DNA of 64,000 nt from JBCAXA01 sp038534295 (GTDB lineage Bacteria > Pseudomonadota > Gammaproteobacteria > Steroidobacterales > Woeseiaceae). The stretch covers positions 1,612,001 through 1,676,000 of the forward strand of contig JBCAXA010000001.1 in assembly GCA_038534295.1 (NCBI GenBank), in the 5' to 3' direction. Shown in pieces: positions 17,653 to 27,445 of the stretch (within the stretch, counting starts at the first letter, position 1; each line of letters starts with the position of its first letter). The position numbers and the translations under genes were made by a program. Under the pieces are notes generated by a model. The model did no database searches and was not told the origin of the DNA. It saw only the letters and a program-made list of their open reading frames with translations.

Positions 17653-18278
17653 CACTCAGACTCCTCGTCGAGATAGCGATAAGTTTTCGCAACGACGTCG
17701 ATGATCAGCTGGTCGGCGCCGACCCGAGCACCGGTATTCCGCGCATCACGTTCGTTGGCCGGACGAATTTTGATGTCGTGCAGCGTCACGATACGCGGCA
17801 GCGCGGCGACCTGACTCGCAAACTGCCCCATCTCGTGATAGTTGCCGGCGAGCCGAATCATGATTGGCTTTTCGGCGTAGAAACCCTTGGGATTTTCCGG
17901 CTGCGTTTCGAACAGCTTTTCCTCGAGCCCAGCGCCGAGACCGGTCTGCGAGATATCGACAATCAAACTCGGGATTTCGGTCTCGCCCGGGAGCTGGCGC
18001 AGCATCGTGCCGAACGACGAGCGAATCTGCTGCAGTTGCTCTTTGTACGCTTCGAGATTGGCAGCCTTACGTTGATCGGACTCGAACTGGCTGCGAAGCT
18101 CGGCTTCGCGGTTTTGCGCGAGCTCGAGCTCTGGTTGCTTTTTCTTGTAGACGAGGTAGTAAGAACCGGCGCCGAACACGAGCACGAACAGAATAACGAT
18201 TGCGGCAATACGAAACGGCAGCGGCCAGCGCCCAGGGTCGTTGGTATCGAGTGATTTCAGCTCTTCGACGAGATTCAT
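17652..18278 (-). CDS. pilO: Type IV pilus inner-membrane protein PilO
   Basis: PilO dimerises with PilN and forms the periplasmic part of the alignment subcomplex. The 208-residue protein has a cytoplasmic head (MNLVEELKSLDTNDPGRWP), one membrane helix near residues 24-44, a coiled coil near 50-85 (QNREAELRSQFESDQRKAANLEAY) and a ferredoxin-like domain with PGETEIPSLIVDISQTGLG near 98. It overlaps pilN by 4 bp and pilP by one base, so the operon is tightly coupled. Confidence 0.96.
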   Translation of the reverse strand: MNLVEELKSLDTNDPGRWPLPFRIAAIVILFVLVFGAGSYYLVYKKKQPELELAQNREAELRSQFESDQRKAANLEAYKEQLQQIRSSFGTMLRQLPGETEIPSLIVDISQTGLGAGLEEKLFETQPENPKGFYAEKPIMIRLAGNYHEMGQFASQVAALPRIVTLHDIKIRPANERDARNTGARVGADQLIIDVVAKTYRYLDEESE

Positions 18279-18841
18279 TGTTCTTCTCCGTCTTCGGCGT
18301 TCGGATTGTCTTGTTTCGCCGTGAGCTCAAAACGGAATTCTTCATTACCGCTTTCGACGACGGTTTCGATCTTGTCGAGCTGCGGGTCGGTCAGCCACGG
18401 CGATGCGTCGATATTGCGCATCAGCGCGGACACGCGCGTACTCGATTGCGCAAGACCGGTAATCGCAAGGTCACGATTGGTCTGCGTGACTCCAGTGAGA
18501 TAGACGCCGTCCGGGACTGACGCCACGAGCTCCTGGAAGAGATGAACGACTTCCGGCCGGCTGGTCTGCAGCTGCTCGATGATTTCCATGCGGGCCAGCA
18601 GACGGTCTTTCTGCTGCTCGAGGTCCTCGATCTCGGTAATGCTGCGACGGATCTGGGCGATCTCGTTTTCGAGCCGAAGGTTGCGATCGCGCTGATAATC
18701 GATCCGGCCGTCAAAGAACAGATTGACGATCCAGACGAACAGCGCCGCGACGCCGATTGCCGCCGCCGCGGCGATACCGAATTGCTGCTGGCGCTGTTTG
18801 CGTTGTTCTTCGCGCCATGGAAGCAGGTTAATTCTTGGCAT
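18275..18841 (-). CDS. pilN: Type IV pilus assembly protein PilN
   Basis: PilN carries at its N-terminus the INLLPWREE motif (residues 4-12) that docks onto PilM in the cytoplasm, then one membrane helix near residues 22-42, then a coiled coil (LRLENEIAQIRRSITEIEDLE) and a periplasmic ferredoxin-like domain. The 188-residue length is typical. It begins one base after the pilM stop and overlaps pilO by 4 bp. Confidence 0.96.
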   Translation of the reverse strand: MPRINLLPWREEQRKQRQQQFGIAAAAAIGVAALFVWIVNLFFDGRIDYQRDRNLRLENEIAQIRRSITEIEDLEQQKDRLLARMEIIEQLQTSRPEVVHLFQELVASVPDGVYLTGVTQTNRDLAITGLAQSSTRVSALMRNIDASPWLTDPQLDKIETVVESGNEEFRFELTAKQDNPNAEDGEEQ

Positions 18842-18842
18842 G

Positions 18843-19904
18843 TCAGTCGAAACTCCGCAGCGCTAGACCGCATGCCGTCAGTAAAGCCGTAGCGTCCTTG
18901 CGCACACCCTGCGACTTCGCCTTCGACGCGATCTTCATTTGTCCCATCGGATCGCCAATTTCGGTCGGAATGCCGACACGACTCGAAATGACGTCCGCGA
19001 TGCCAGGAATATTAGCGCAGCCGCCGCAGACCAGAATGAGGTCCGGCTGCTCGCGACCGCCACCGGATGCCAAATAGAACTGCAGCGAACGCGATACCTG
19101 CTGCGTCATGTCATCGATGAACGGATCGAGAACTTCAGGCTGGTAGTTGCTCGGCAAACCACCTTCTTTCTTCGCACGCCCAGCGTCTTCCATCGACAGA
19201 CCGTACGTACGCATGATCTCTTCGGTTAGCTGCTGGCCACCGAAAGCGAAGTCGCGCGTGTAAATGACGCGCATATCTTCGAGCACGCTGAAGGTCGTTG
19301 AGCTGGCGCCGATGTCGACCACCGCCAGCGCTTGCCCAATGCCGCCGTTCGGCACTTGATGGGTCAGAAGCTGACAGGCGTTTTCGAGCGCAAACGCTTC
19401 GACGTCGACAACCTTGGCCGCGAGTCCAGCCGCATCGACCGCGGCTTGGCGCTGATCGACGTTGTCCGTGCGCGTTGCTACCAACAACACGTCGAGCATG
19501 TCGGGGTCGGCGTCGTTGGCGCCCTGAATCTCGAAGTCGAAACTGACCTCTTCCATCGGGAACGGAATGTACTGGTCGGCCTGAATTTCGACCTGACCTT
19601 CGAGGTCGGCCTCGCTCAGGCTGGCCGGCATTTGAATGACCTTGGTGATTGCCGCGTCACCGGAAATCGCGATGGCAACATCGCGCGTTTTGGAACCCGA
19701 ACGTTTCACCGCGCGACGAATGGCATCGCCCACGGCCTGCGAGTCAACGATGTTCTTTTCGTTGATTGCGTTCGCCGGCGTTGGCTCGGCTGCATACGAC
19801 TCGACCCGGAAGTGTTTTCCGCTCTGCGAGAGTTCGATCAGCTTGATCGACGAGGTCGTAATGTCGAGGCCAAGCAAAGGCTTTTTCTTGTTCCCGAAAA
19901 CCAC
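18843..19904 (-). CDS. pilM: Type IV pilus assembly actin-like ATPase PilM
   Basis: PilM is a cytoplasmic FtsA/actin-like protein that binds the PilN tail and couples the pilus motor to the platform. Visible nucleotide-binding elements include LLGLDITTSSIKLIEL at residue 9 (phosphate 1), VVDIGASSTTFSVLED near 196 (phosphate 2) and LVCGGCANIPGIADVI near 290 (adenosine motif). The start is GTG at 19904 with an excellent Shine-Dalgarno AAGGGG six bases upstream. That site is part of an RNA hairpin in the leader (see the hairpin entry). PilM is the first gene of a five-gene operon and is divergent from mrcA, as in Pseudomonas and relatives. Confidence 0.96.
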   Translation of the reverse strand: MVFGNKKKPLLGLDITTSSIKLIELSQSGKHFRVESYAAEPTPANAINEKNIVDSQAVGDAIRRAVKRSGSKTRDVAIAISGDAAITKVIQMPASLSEADLEGQVEIQADQYIPFPMEEVSFDFEIQGANDADPDMLDVLLVATRTDNVDQRQAAVDAAGLAAKVVDVEAFALENACQLLTHQVPNGGIGQALAVVDIGASSTTFSVLEDMRVIYTRDFAFGGQQLTEEIMRTYGLSMEDAGRAKKEGGLPSNYQPEVLDPFIDDMTQQVSRSLQFYLASGGGREQPDLILVCGGCANIPGIADVISSRVGIPTEIGDPMGQMKIASKAKSQGVRKDATALLTACGLALRSFD

Positions 19905-19912
19905 CTATTTCC

Positions 19913-19940
19913 CCTTACGAATCAGAAGTTTCTGATAAGG
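19913..19940 (-). promoter_or_regulatory. Leader hairpin covering the pilM ribosome-binding site
   Basis: Read on the minus strand the leader contains CCTTA and TCAGAA, a two-base loop, then TTCTGA, a 4-base bulge (TTCG) and TAAGG. The two arms can pair over 11 positions. The last arm supplies the AAGG of the AAGGGG Shine-Dalgarno used by pilM, so folding would hide the site. This may tune translation of the whole pil operon. It is seen in the sequence; regulation is inferred. Confidence 0.5.
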
Positions 19941-20403
19941 ATGTAGCCCCTGACATCAACAAAACTGTTTAACTATAAAGCAACAGAGTGTTAAATTGCA
20001 CACAGCCTGTTCCCCCAGAGTCAGGCGGCATACTACGGCACCGGACACAGTGCAATCTGTGAACCACGTACCGATAGAGACTAATGTTAAATAATGCCGG
20101 TCGAGACCCGGCCACAACGTGGGCCGTTCCACTCGGTACGTCGCCGGCGCCCCGTCCTCGCCGCGTATCGGAAATCGCCCCGTGCCGGCGAATCAGCCGC
20201 TTTTCGGCGCGTCTTATTATGTTGTATCCCTCCGAGTTCGATGGTAGCCGAGAACGTCGACGCTGTCTGCTGGCACGAGCCGCTCCTGGCCGCGACGCGG
20301 TATCGTTCTATATGATCCGGAACCCGAACGCCGTCAGCTGGCGTTACATGACGATGATTCCTCTGCAAACTCACCCGACGTCGGCTTGCGCGGCGCGAAA
20401 CTG
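19941..20403. other. Intergenic region between divergent pilM and mrcA
   Basis: About 460 bases hold no gene I can support. The pilM side is locally AT-rich and contains a minus-strand TATAGT that could be a -10 box, though no good -35 lies at the right distance. The mrcA side is GC-rich and includes short open frames without ribosome-binding sites or family resemblance. Promoters for both operons must be here, but I cannot fix them. Confidence 0.5.
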
Positions 20404-22920
20404 ATGCCTCGATCCATTCGCATATTGCTGTGCCTCACGTCGCTGGGTATTGCCGGCGCGGTTAGCGGCACCGCCGCCGTCATTGGCGGCTATTTCTTCG
20501 AAGCGCCAAATCTGCCCCCGGCCGAGACCATTCGCGACATTCCGCTGAAAGTACCGCTGCGCGTCTACACGCGTGACGGTTTATTGATTGCCGAAATCGG
20601 CGAAGAGCGGCGCAGCCCGGTGACCTACGACGCGATTCCCGAATTCGTCATCCACGCGCTGCTCGCATCCGAAGACGACCGGTTTTTCGAGCATCCGGGT
20701 GTCGACTACCAGGGTTTGCTGCGAGCGGCATGGAAACTGGCTTTGTCCGGACGGCGTGGCCAAGGTGGCAGCACGATCACAATGCAGCTGGCCCGCGACT
20801 ACTTTCTGACCCGCGATCGTAGTTTCGTCCGCAAGCTTCGCGAGATTTATCTGGCGTGGCGCATCGAGCAGGAATTCTCGAAAGAAGAAATCCTGGCGAT
20901 GTTTCTCAATAAGATGTTTTTCGGTCAGCGTGCCTACGGGGTTGCCGCAGCTGCGCAGGTTTACTACGACAAACCGCTGGAAGATCTGCATGTGGCAGAA
21001 GCCGCGACCATCGTCGGCCTGCTCAACGCACCGTCAAACAACAATCCGGTCAGCGGCCCGGAGAACGCCAAACAAAGACGTGCGTATGTGCTCCGCCGCA
21101 TGCGCGAACTCGGCTATCTCAACGAGGCCGAGCACCAGGCGGCGCTCGACTACCCACTGGAGTCGGAGCTGCACGGACCGGACGTCGAGGTAACCGCGCC
21201 GTACCTGGCCGAGATGGTTCGTCAGGAAATGCTGGCGCAGTTCGGCGACGACATTTATTCGGCGGGCTACCAGGTTTACACGACGCTCGACTCCGAGCTG
21301 CAGGAAGCAGCGGTGTTTGCGCTGATAAACGGGTTGCTCGAATACGACCGTCGGCACGGCTGGCGCGGACCGCTGGCACAGCTCGAGACGACGCTCGACA
21401 ACGACCCGAGCGCCCCGCTGACGCCGGCCGAACGCCAGGCGCTGAGCAACCAGCCGCAGTACGGGCCGCTTAAAGTGGCGCTCGTGCGCGACGTCGACGA
21501 AACCGGCGCACGCCTCGCACTCGCGAACGACGAGATTGTGACGATTCCGTTCGCCAACCTTGCTTGGGCTCGCGAATACATCGATGACGACAACGTCGGA
21601 GCGGTTGTTGAAACGGCGACAGAGGTGCTCGCGCCGGGTGACGTCGTCTACGTGATCCCGACGGTGGATAGCGGCTACACGATCGCACAGCTGCCGACCG
21701 TGCAAGGGGCTATCGTGGCGCTCGACCCCAGCGACGGTGCCGTTGCGGCGCTGCACGGTGGCTTTGACTATCGTGCCAGCAAATTCAACCGCGCCGTCCA
21801 AATCAAACGCCAGCCCGGTTCGACGTTTAAGCCTTTCATTTACTCCGCAGCGCTCGACGCGGGCATGACGGCAGCGACGATCGAGAACGATGCGCCAGTG
21901 GTCCTGGAATCGGCGGAACTCGAGAAAGACTACCGACCCATTAACTACGGCGGCCGGTTCAATGGTCCCACGCCATTGCGGCAAGCCCTTTATCGATCGC
22001 TGAATCTCGTCTCGGTACGGATACTTCTCCGGATGGGCATCCGCCACGCACACGAGTACTTGCAGCGATTTGGTTTTTCCGGTGCCGAGATTCCGCGCGA
22101 CACGTCGGTCGCGCTCGGCAGCGGCGCCATGTCGCCGCTGAAACTCGCGAGCGCCTACGGCATTTTCGCGAATACCGGTTACCGCATCGACCCGTACTTT
22201 ATTGATCGCATCAAAGATGCGAACGGCGAGACGCTGTACAGCGCCGACCCGGTCATCGTCTGCGCGAGCTGCGAAGCACCCGAAACGGACGACGAGCCTG
22301 GCGGTATCGAAGCAACCCTCATTTCGACGCAGCCGACGCTCGCCGCAGCAGATGACTATTGGCCGACCGCTGCTGAGGAACCGGAACTGTTCGCCGATAC
22401 GAAACTCGCCGAGCGGGTGATCGATGCCCGCAACGCGTGGGTCGTCAGCGACATCATGCGCGATGTGATTCGGCGCGGTACGGGTGTGCGAGCCCGTGTG
22501 CTCGGCCGCACCGATCTATCTGGCAAAACAGGGACATCGAACGACCGTCGCGACGCATGGTTCGCGGGCTTCACAGCCGATCTCGTGGCGACGGTATGGG
22601 TTGGTTTTGATGAAGACCGACCGCTCGGCGGCCGTGAAGAAGGCTCACGTACCGCGCTGCCGATCTGGATTCGCTTCATCGAACGGGCATTGGCCGACGC
22701 GCCCAACAACGTTGCGCCACAGCCCGACGGCATGACCACGGTCCGCATTTCGCCGAGCACCGGCAAACTCGCGCGACCAGGGGACTCGGACTTTGTATTC
22801 GAAACCTTTCGTGACGAATACGCACCACGACCCGACTTCACCGATTTGGCAGGACCCGTTGGCGGCGACCCGTTCAACGAGGACGACCTGTCGGAATCGA
22901 ACGAAGACCCTTTGTTCTAG
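20404..22920 (+). CDS. mrcA: Penicillin-binding protein 1A, bifunctional peptidoglycan synthase
   Basis: PBP1A polymerises glycan strands and cross-links peptides in the periplasm. A membrane anchor lies near residues 5-30. The GT51 transglycosylase domain has EDDRFFEHPGVD with the catalytic Glu near residue 91, then GGSTITMQLARD and RKLREIYLAWRIE. After an OB-like insert, the transpeptidase has Ser473 in STFK, Ser532 in SLN and Lys708 in KTGTSND, so both activities should be intact. The ATG at 20404 was chosen because the hydrophobic anchor follows directly; a TTG at 20386 is in frame. The 838-residue length is normal. It is the classical neighbour of pilM. Confidence 0.96.
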   Translation: MPRSIRILLCLTSLGIAGAVSGTAAVIGGYFFEAPNLPPAETIRDIPLKVPLRVYTRDGLLIAEIGEERRSPVTYDAIPEFVIHALLASEDDRFFEHPGVDYQGLLRAAWKLALSGRRGQGGSTITMQLARDYFLTRDRSFVRKLREIYLAWRIEQEFSKEEILAMFLNKMFFGQRAYGVAAAAQVYYDKPLEDLHVAEAATIVGLLNAPSNNNPVSGPENAKQRRAYVLRRMRELGYLNEAEHQAALDYPLESELHGPDVEVTAPYLAEMVRQEMLAQFGDDIYSAGYQVYTTLDSELQEAAVFALINGLLEYDRRHGWRGPLAQLETTLDNDPSAPLTPAERQALSNQPQYGPLKVALVRDVDETGARLALANDEIVTIPFANLAWAREYIDDDNVGAVVETATEVLAPGDVVYVIPTVDSGYTIAQLPTVQGAIVALDPSDGAVAALHGGFDYRASKFNRAVQIKRQPGSTFKPFIYSAALDAGMTAATIENDAPVVLESAELEKDYRPINYGGRFNGPTPLRQALYRSLNLVSVRILLRMGIRHAHEYLQRFGFSGAEIPRDTSVALGSGAMSPLKLASAYGIFANTGYRIDPYFIDRIKDANGETLYSADPVIVCASCEAPETDDEPGGIEATLISTQPTLAAADDYWPTAAEEPELFADTKLAERVIDARNAWVVSDIMRDVIRRGTGVRARVLGRTDLSGKTGTSNDRRDAWFAGFTADLVATVWVGFDEDRPLGGREEGSRTALPIWIRFIERALADAPNNVAPQPDGMTTVRISPSTGKLARPGDSDFVFETFRDEYAPRPDFTDLAGPVGGDPFNEDDLSESNEDPLF

Positions 22921-22941
22921 GCCACGAGAGTGAGTTCAGCC

Positions 22942-23568
22942 ATGCCGAAATATGACGATCTGGAACGGTTGCGGGCGCAGGTTGCGCAAGAAGCGGCGCG
23001 AATCATCGCCGAGCAGGGCATCGACAATTTCGGTCAAGCGAAACGCAAGGCCGGCGCACGACTGAACATCCGTGGCAGGGCAGCGCTGCCGACCAACACC
23101 GAAATCGAGCGGGCGCTGGTTGAACATCAAAAATTGTTTGGACGCGAAGAGCACCAAGGGCGAATCACCCGACTGCGCCGTACGGCGTTGCTTGCCATGC
23201 AAAGGCTGGTGGCATTCTCACCGCGATTGGTCGGCCCCGTCGCTGCCGGCACAGCCGGCGAGGGTGCGGCGATCAACCTGCACGTGTTCAGCGACACACC
23301 GGAAGACGTGCTGTTTACGCTGGAAAACTCAGGGTTTCCGGTGCAGTCATACCAGCGACGTCTGAAAAACCGCCGTGACGAGTCCAGCGCGTTTCCGGGC
23401 TACGCGTTCTCGCTGGACGATGCCGTCATCGAAGCAACGGTGTTCCCGGTTAACGGACTGAGGCAAGCACCTTGCAGCCCCGTTGACGGCAAACCGATGA
23501 AACGTTTTCGGCCGGCGCAGATCGAGCAGATGTTGCTCGAAGCCAACCTGCTGGCCGCCGTCGTCTAA
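22942..23568 (+). CDS. Conserved protein of unknown function
   Basis: I do not recognise a characterised family. The 208-residue soluble protein has an N-terminal helical part (LERLRAQVAQEAARIIAEQG, then NFGQAKRKAG) and a second half containing FSPRLVGPVAAGTAGEGAAINLHVFSDTPEDV near residues 93-125, split here by its turn. That second stretch resembles the start of a nucleotidyltransferase fold, but the expected acidic pair is replaced by INLHVF, so catalysis is doubtful. It is the only gene between mrcA and the terminator at 23.6 kb and starts 22 bases after mrcA, so it is likely cotranscribed. A GTG at 22930 is an alternative start. Confidence 0.75.
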   Translation: MPKYDDLERLRAQVAQEAARIIAEQGIDNFGQAKRKAGARLNIRGRAALPTNTEIERALVEHQKLFGREEHQGRITRLRRTALLAMQRLVAFSPRLVGPVAAGTAGEGAAINLHVFSDTPEDVLFTLENSGFPVQSYQRRLKNRRDESSAFPGYAFSLDDAVIEATVFPVNGLRQAPCSPVDGKPMKRFRPAQIEQMLLEANLLAAVV

Positions 23569-23586
23569 CGCGACATTTAGCGATAA

Positions 23587-23620
23587 AAAAAGGGCAGTAC
23601 CGGCAGGTACTGCCCTTTTT
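23587..23620. terminator. Bidirectional intrinsic terminator
   Basis: GGGCAGTACC (23592-23601) and GGTACTGCCC (23606-23615) form a perfect 10-bp stem with loop GGCA. A-rich sequence precedes it and five T follow, so it can act in both directions between the convergent unknown gene and gltA. Confidence 0.92.
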
Positions 23621-23640
23621 ATTGAGTTGACGCTGTACGA

Positions 23641-24930
23641 CTACCTTTCCGAAATCTTGCGGTAGTCGCGGGGCTCAGGTCCTGTATACAGCTGCCGCGG
23701 CCGCGAAATACGACCTTTCTCTTCGACCATCTCGCGCCAGTGGGCAACCCAGCCAACGCAGCGGCCAATGGCGAACATGACCGTAAACATCGTCGTCGGG
23801 ATACCGAGCGCCTTGTAGATGATGCCCGAATAGAAATCGACGTTCGGGTACAGGTTTTTCTCGATGAAGTACGGGTCTTTCAGAGCAACCTGTTCCAGTT
23901 CGAGCGCAAGATCGAACAACGGCGTATCGGTGCGGCCCATTTTCGCCAGCACGCGGTGGCACATTTCGCGAATGATGGTCGCCCGCGGGTCGAAATTCTT
24001 ATAGACCCGATGGCCGAAGCCCATGAGGCGGAACGGATCGTTCTTGTCTTTCGCTTTTTCGACAAATTTCGGGATGTTGCTGGTATCGCCGATCTCCTCG
24101 AGCATGTTCAACACAGCTTCGTTTGCGCCGCCATGGGCAGGGCCCCACAAGGCGGAGATGCCGGCGGCGATCGCCGAGTACGGATTCGCGCCAGAGCTGC
24201 CGGCCATACGCACCGTCGACGTTGAGCAGTTCTGCTCGTGATCGGCGTGCAGGATGAAGAGCAGATCCAGCGCTTCGGCAGCGATCGGGTCGATGTGATA
24301 CGGCTCGGCCGGAACAGCGAAGAACATATTCAGAATGTTCTGGCAGTAGTCGAGATCGTTGCGCGGGTAGACGAACGGCTGACCAATCGAGTGCTTGTAA
24401 GCCGCCGCGGCGATCGTCGGCAGTTTGGCGATGATGCGGTGCGCGAAAATATCGCGATGCTGCGGATCGGAAATATCCGTTGAGTCGTGGTAGACCGCCG
24501 ACATCGAACCGACCACGGCCGACAGCTGCGCCATCGGATGCGCGTCGTAGCGAAACCCGTTGTAGAACCGGAGGATGGTCTCGTTGACCATCGTATGGCG
24601 CGTGATGGTCGTCGTGAACTCGTCGAGCTGGTCCTCAGTGGGTAGATCACCGTGGATCAACAGGTACGCAACTTCGATGAAGCTCGACTGTTGCGCAAGC
24701 TGCTCAACGGGGTAGCCCCGGTACATCAGCTTGCCCTGGGCACCGTCGATGTAAGTGATCGCACTCGAGCAGCTGCCGGTGGCTACAAAACCGGGGTCGT
24801 ACGTAAATACGCCCTGTTCTTTGTACAGGCTGCCTATGTCGAGAACGTCGGGACCCATCGACCCGGTCAATACGGGCAGGTCCATCTCGTCGCCGCCGGG
24901 GCTGGTCAGTTTGTAGTTTTGATCACTCAT
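23641..24930 (-). CDS. gltA: Citrate synthase, type II
   Basis: This enzyme condenses oxaloacetate and acetyl-CoA at the entry of the TCA cycle. The catalytic residues are visible: His in LHADHEQNCSTSTVRMAGSS near residue 267 (split), His in GFGHRVYKNFDPRA near residue 306, and Asp in SGIIYKALGIP downstream of NVDFYSG near 362. The long N-terminal domain (KLTSPGGDEMDLPVLTGSMGPDV) marks the hexameric, NADH-sensitive Gram-negative type. The ATG at 24930 has AAGGA eight bases upstream, whereas the longer open frame to 24948 does not. Length is 429 aa. Confidence 0.97.
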   Translation of the reverse strand: MSDQNYKLTSPGGDEMDLPVLTGSMGPDVLDIGSLYKEQGVFTYDPGFVATGSCSSAITYIDGAQGKLMYRGYPVEQLAQQSSFIEVAYLLIHGDLPTEDQLDEFTTTITRHTMVNETILRFYNGFRYDAHPMAQLSAVVGSMSAVYHDSTDISDPQHRDIFAHRIIAKLPTIAAAAYKHSIGQPFVYPRNDLDYCQNILNMFFAVPAEPYHIDPIAAEALDLLFILHADHEQNCSTSTVRMAGSSGANPYSAIAAGISALWGPAHGGANEAVLNMLEEIGDTSNIPKFVEKAKDKNDPFRLMGFGHRVYKNFDPRATIIREMCHRVLAKMGRTDTPLFDLALELEQVALKDPYFIEKNLYPNVDFYSGIIYKALGIPTTMFTVMFAIGRCVGWVAHWREMVEEKGRISRPRQLYTGPEPRDYRKISER

Positions 24931-25097
24931 CGCGCCATCCTTCGTCACAGGTCGTCGGTCAGCGAGCGAGCGCTGCCGGGCCGATCCGTTCGCTCAGGCA
25001 AAGGCAGAGCGCGGCGGAACGAAGCAAGCGGCGCTGCCCTCGTCGTTTCGAATTCGGATTGTCGGACGAGCGCAACCGTGTGCGGCGCGCCGTCGTG

Positions 25098-25301
25098 TCA
25101 GGAACGGGCGTATTTTCGCCGAAACTTGTCGACCCGGCCACCAGCATCAACAATTTTTTGTTTGCCGGTATAGAAAGGGTGGCAATTTGAGCAAACTTCG
25201 ACCTGGAGCGGGCCGCCGAGCGTCGAGCGCGTCGTGAACGTGTTGCCACAGCTGCAGGTAACGACCATTTCTTCGTATTTGGGATGCGTATCGGCTTTCA
25301 T
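25098..25301 (-). CDS. rpmE: 50S ribosomal protein L31, zinc-binding type
   Basis: L31 sits on the large subunit and helps bridge to the small subunit. The 67-residue protein keeps the zinc cysteines in VVTCSCGNTF (residues 16 and 18) and EVCSNCHPFYTG (residues 37 and 40), so it is the zinc-containing form rather than the zinc-independent paralogue. A GGAA stretch lies about 10 bases before the ATG. It reads toward gltA with a 167-base gap. Confidence 0.96.
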   Translation of the reverse strand: MKADTHPKYEEMVVTCSCGNTFTTRSTLGGPLQVEVCSNCHPFYTGKQKIVDAGGRVDKFRRKYARS

Positions 25302-25689
25302 GGCGAGTAATTCCGCTGGTGACTGTGGCCCCGGATATTGGGACGCGAGCCGGCAAAAAAAGGCCGCGTAGGATAACGGCTCCGCACATCCCGAGCAAGC
25401 GCTGCAAGGTTGCCGCGCGCCGTTTTTCCATTATCCACAAAACCTGTGGATAAGTCTGTGGAGCGACCTTGATTAACCGCCGCAAACCCGCGTATTTATT
25501 ACACCGCTGTCATAATGATCAAAATCTGCGCAATTCTATAGGATCAATAAATTCATAGAGTTAGCAATCTCTTCATAGACCGAAATTCAACTCATTGGCA
25601 GCTTATGCATTAAAAATAGGGTTAAAAGCGAGATTGTGTATAAATCGATCAATCGCGCATCGCCAACACGCTTAGCAGCGGCTTTTTCG
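25302..25689. other. AT-rich intergenic region with DnaA boxes, candidate replication origin
   Basis: No gene is visible. TTATCCACA (25431-25439) and its inverse TGTGGATAA (25445-25453) are perfect DnaA boxes five bases apart, and TGTGTATAA (25635-25643) matches the R5-type box. Between them about 180 bases are strongly AT-rich in an otherwise GC-rich genome, with GATC at 25517, 25542 and 25647. The genes rpmE, hemW, rph, gmk and spoT lie close by, several of which are near oriC in enterobacteria. This is suggestive of oriC or a DnaA-regulated element. It also must contain the rpmE promoter. Confidence 0.5.
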
Positions 25690-26830
<1,141 letters not shown>

Positions 26831-26841
<11 letters not shown>

Positions 26842-27439
26842 CGTTGAGTCGCTCAGTCAACGCGCGCAAGGCCTTGCCGCGATGGCTGATACGGTTTTTC
26901 TCTGCTGGATCGAGCTCGCCGCCGGTGCAGCCGAGCTCGGGGTCCTCGAACAGCGGGTCATAGCCAAACCCGCCGCTGCCGCGCGGCGCAAACGCAATCC
27001 GGCCCGACCATACTCCCTCGCAGACGATCGGGACTGGATCGTCCGGCGCACGGAGATAAACCACGACGCAGCGAAAGTGCGCGCCGCGCGCTGCTGGGTC
27101 GGTGATGTCGGCCAGCTCTTGCAGCAACTTCGCGTTGTTGGCCGCTGCATCGCCGCCGGCGCCGGCGTACCGCGCGGAATAAATACCGGGTCGCCCGCCC
27201 AGCGCATCGACGGCGATGCCCGAATCGTCAGCGAGCACCGGCAGACCGGTGAGGCGCGCCGCGTAGCGCGCCTTGATCAGCGCGTTCTCGATGAAGGTCA
27301 GGCCGGATTCGGCGACGCCACCGACGCCGTAGTCGGACTGCGGCACGAGTTCCATTGCCAGCGGCTCGAGCAACGTGCGCATTTCGGCCAGCTTACCGGC
27401 GTTGCCGGAAGCGAGCACCACGGTCGCAGAGCGCGTCAT
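26831..27439 (-). CDS. rdgB: XTP/dITP diphosphatase (HAM1/RdgB family)
   Basis: RdgB hydrolyses dITP, XTP and related deaminated nucleotides so that they are not built into DNA. The family start VVLASGNAGKLAEMRTLL lies at residue 8, the active-site region LPVLADDSGIAVDALGGRPGIYSARYAG near 66 is split only by turns, and FGYDPLFEDPELG and ISHRGKALRAL are near the end. Length is 202 aa. It follows rph with a 6-base gap and overlaps hemW; rph-rdgB-hemW is a known gammaproteobacterial order. Confidence 0.96.
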
Positions 27440-27445
27440 GCTTGG

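Noticed and set aside
21034..22053. Minus-strand frame opposite mrcA
   Set aside because: It lies wholly inside a gene whose active-site motifs are intact on the plus strand; Arg/Val-rich composition is that of a shadow.
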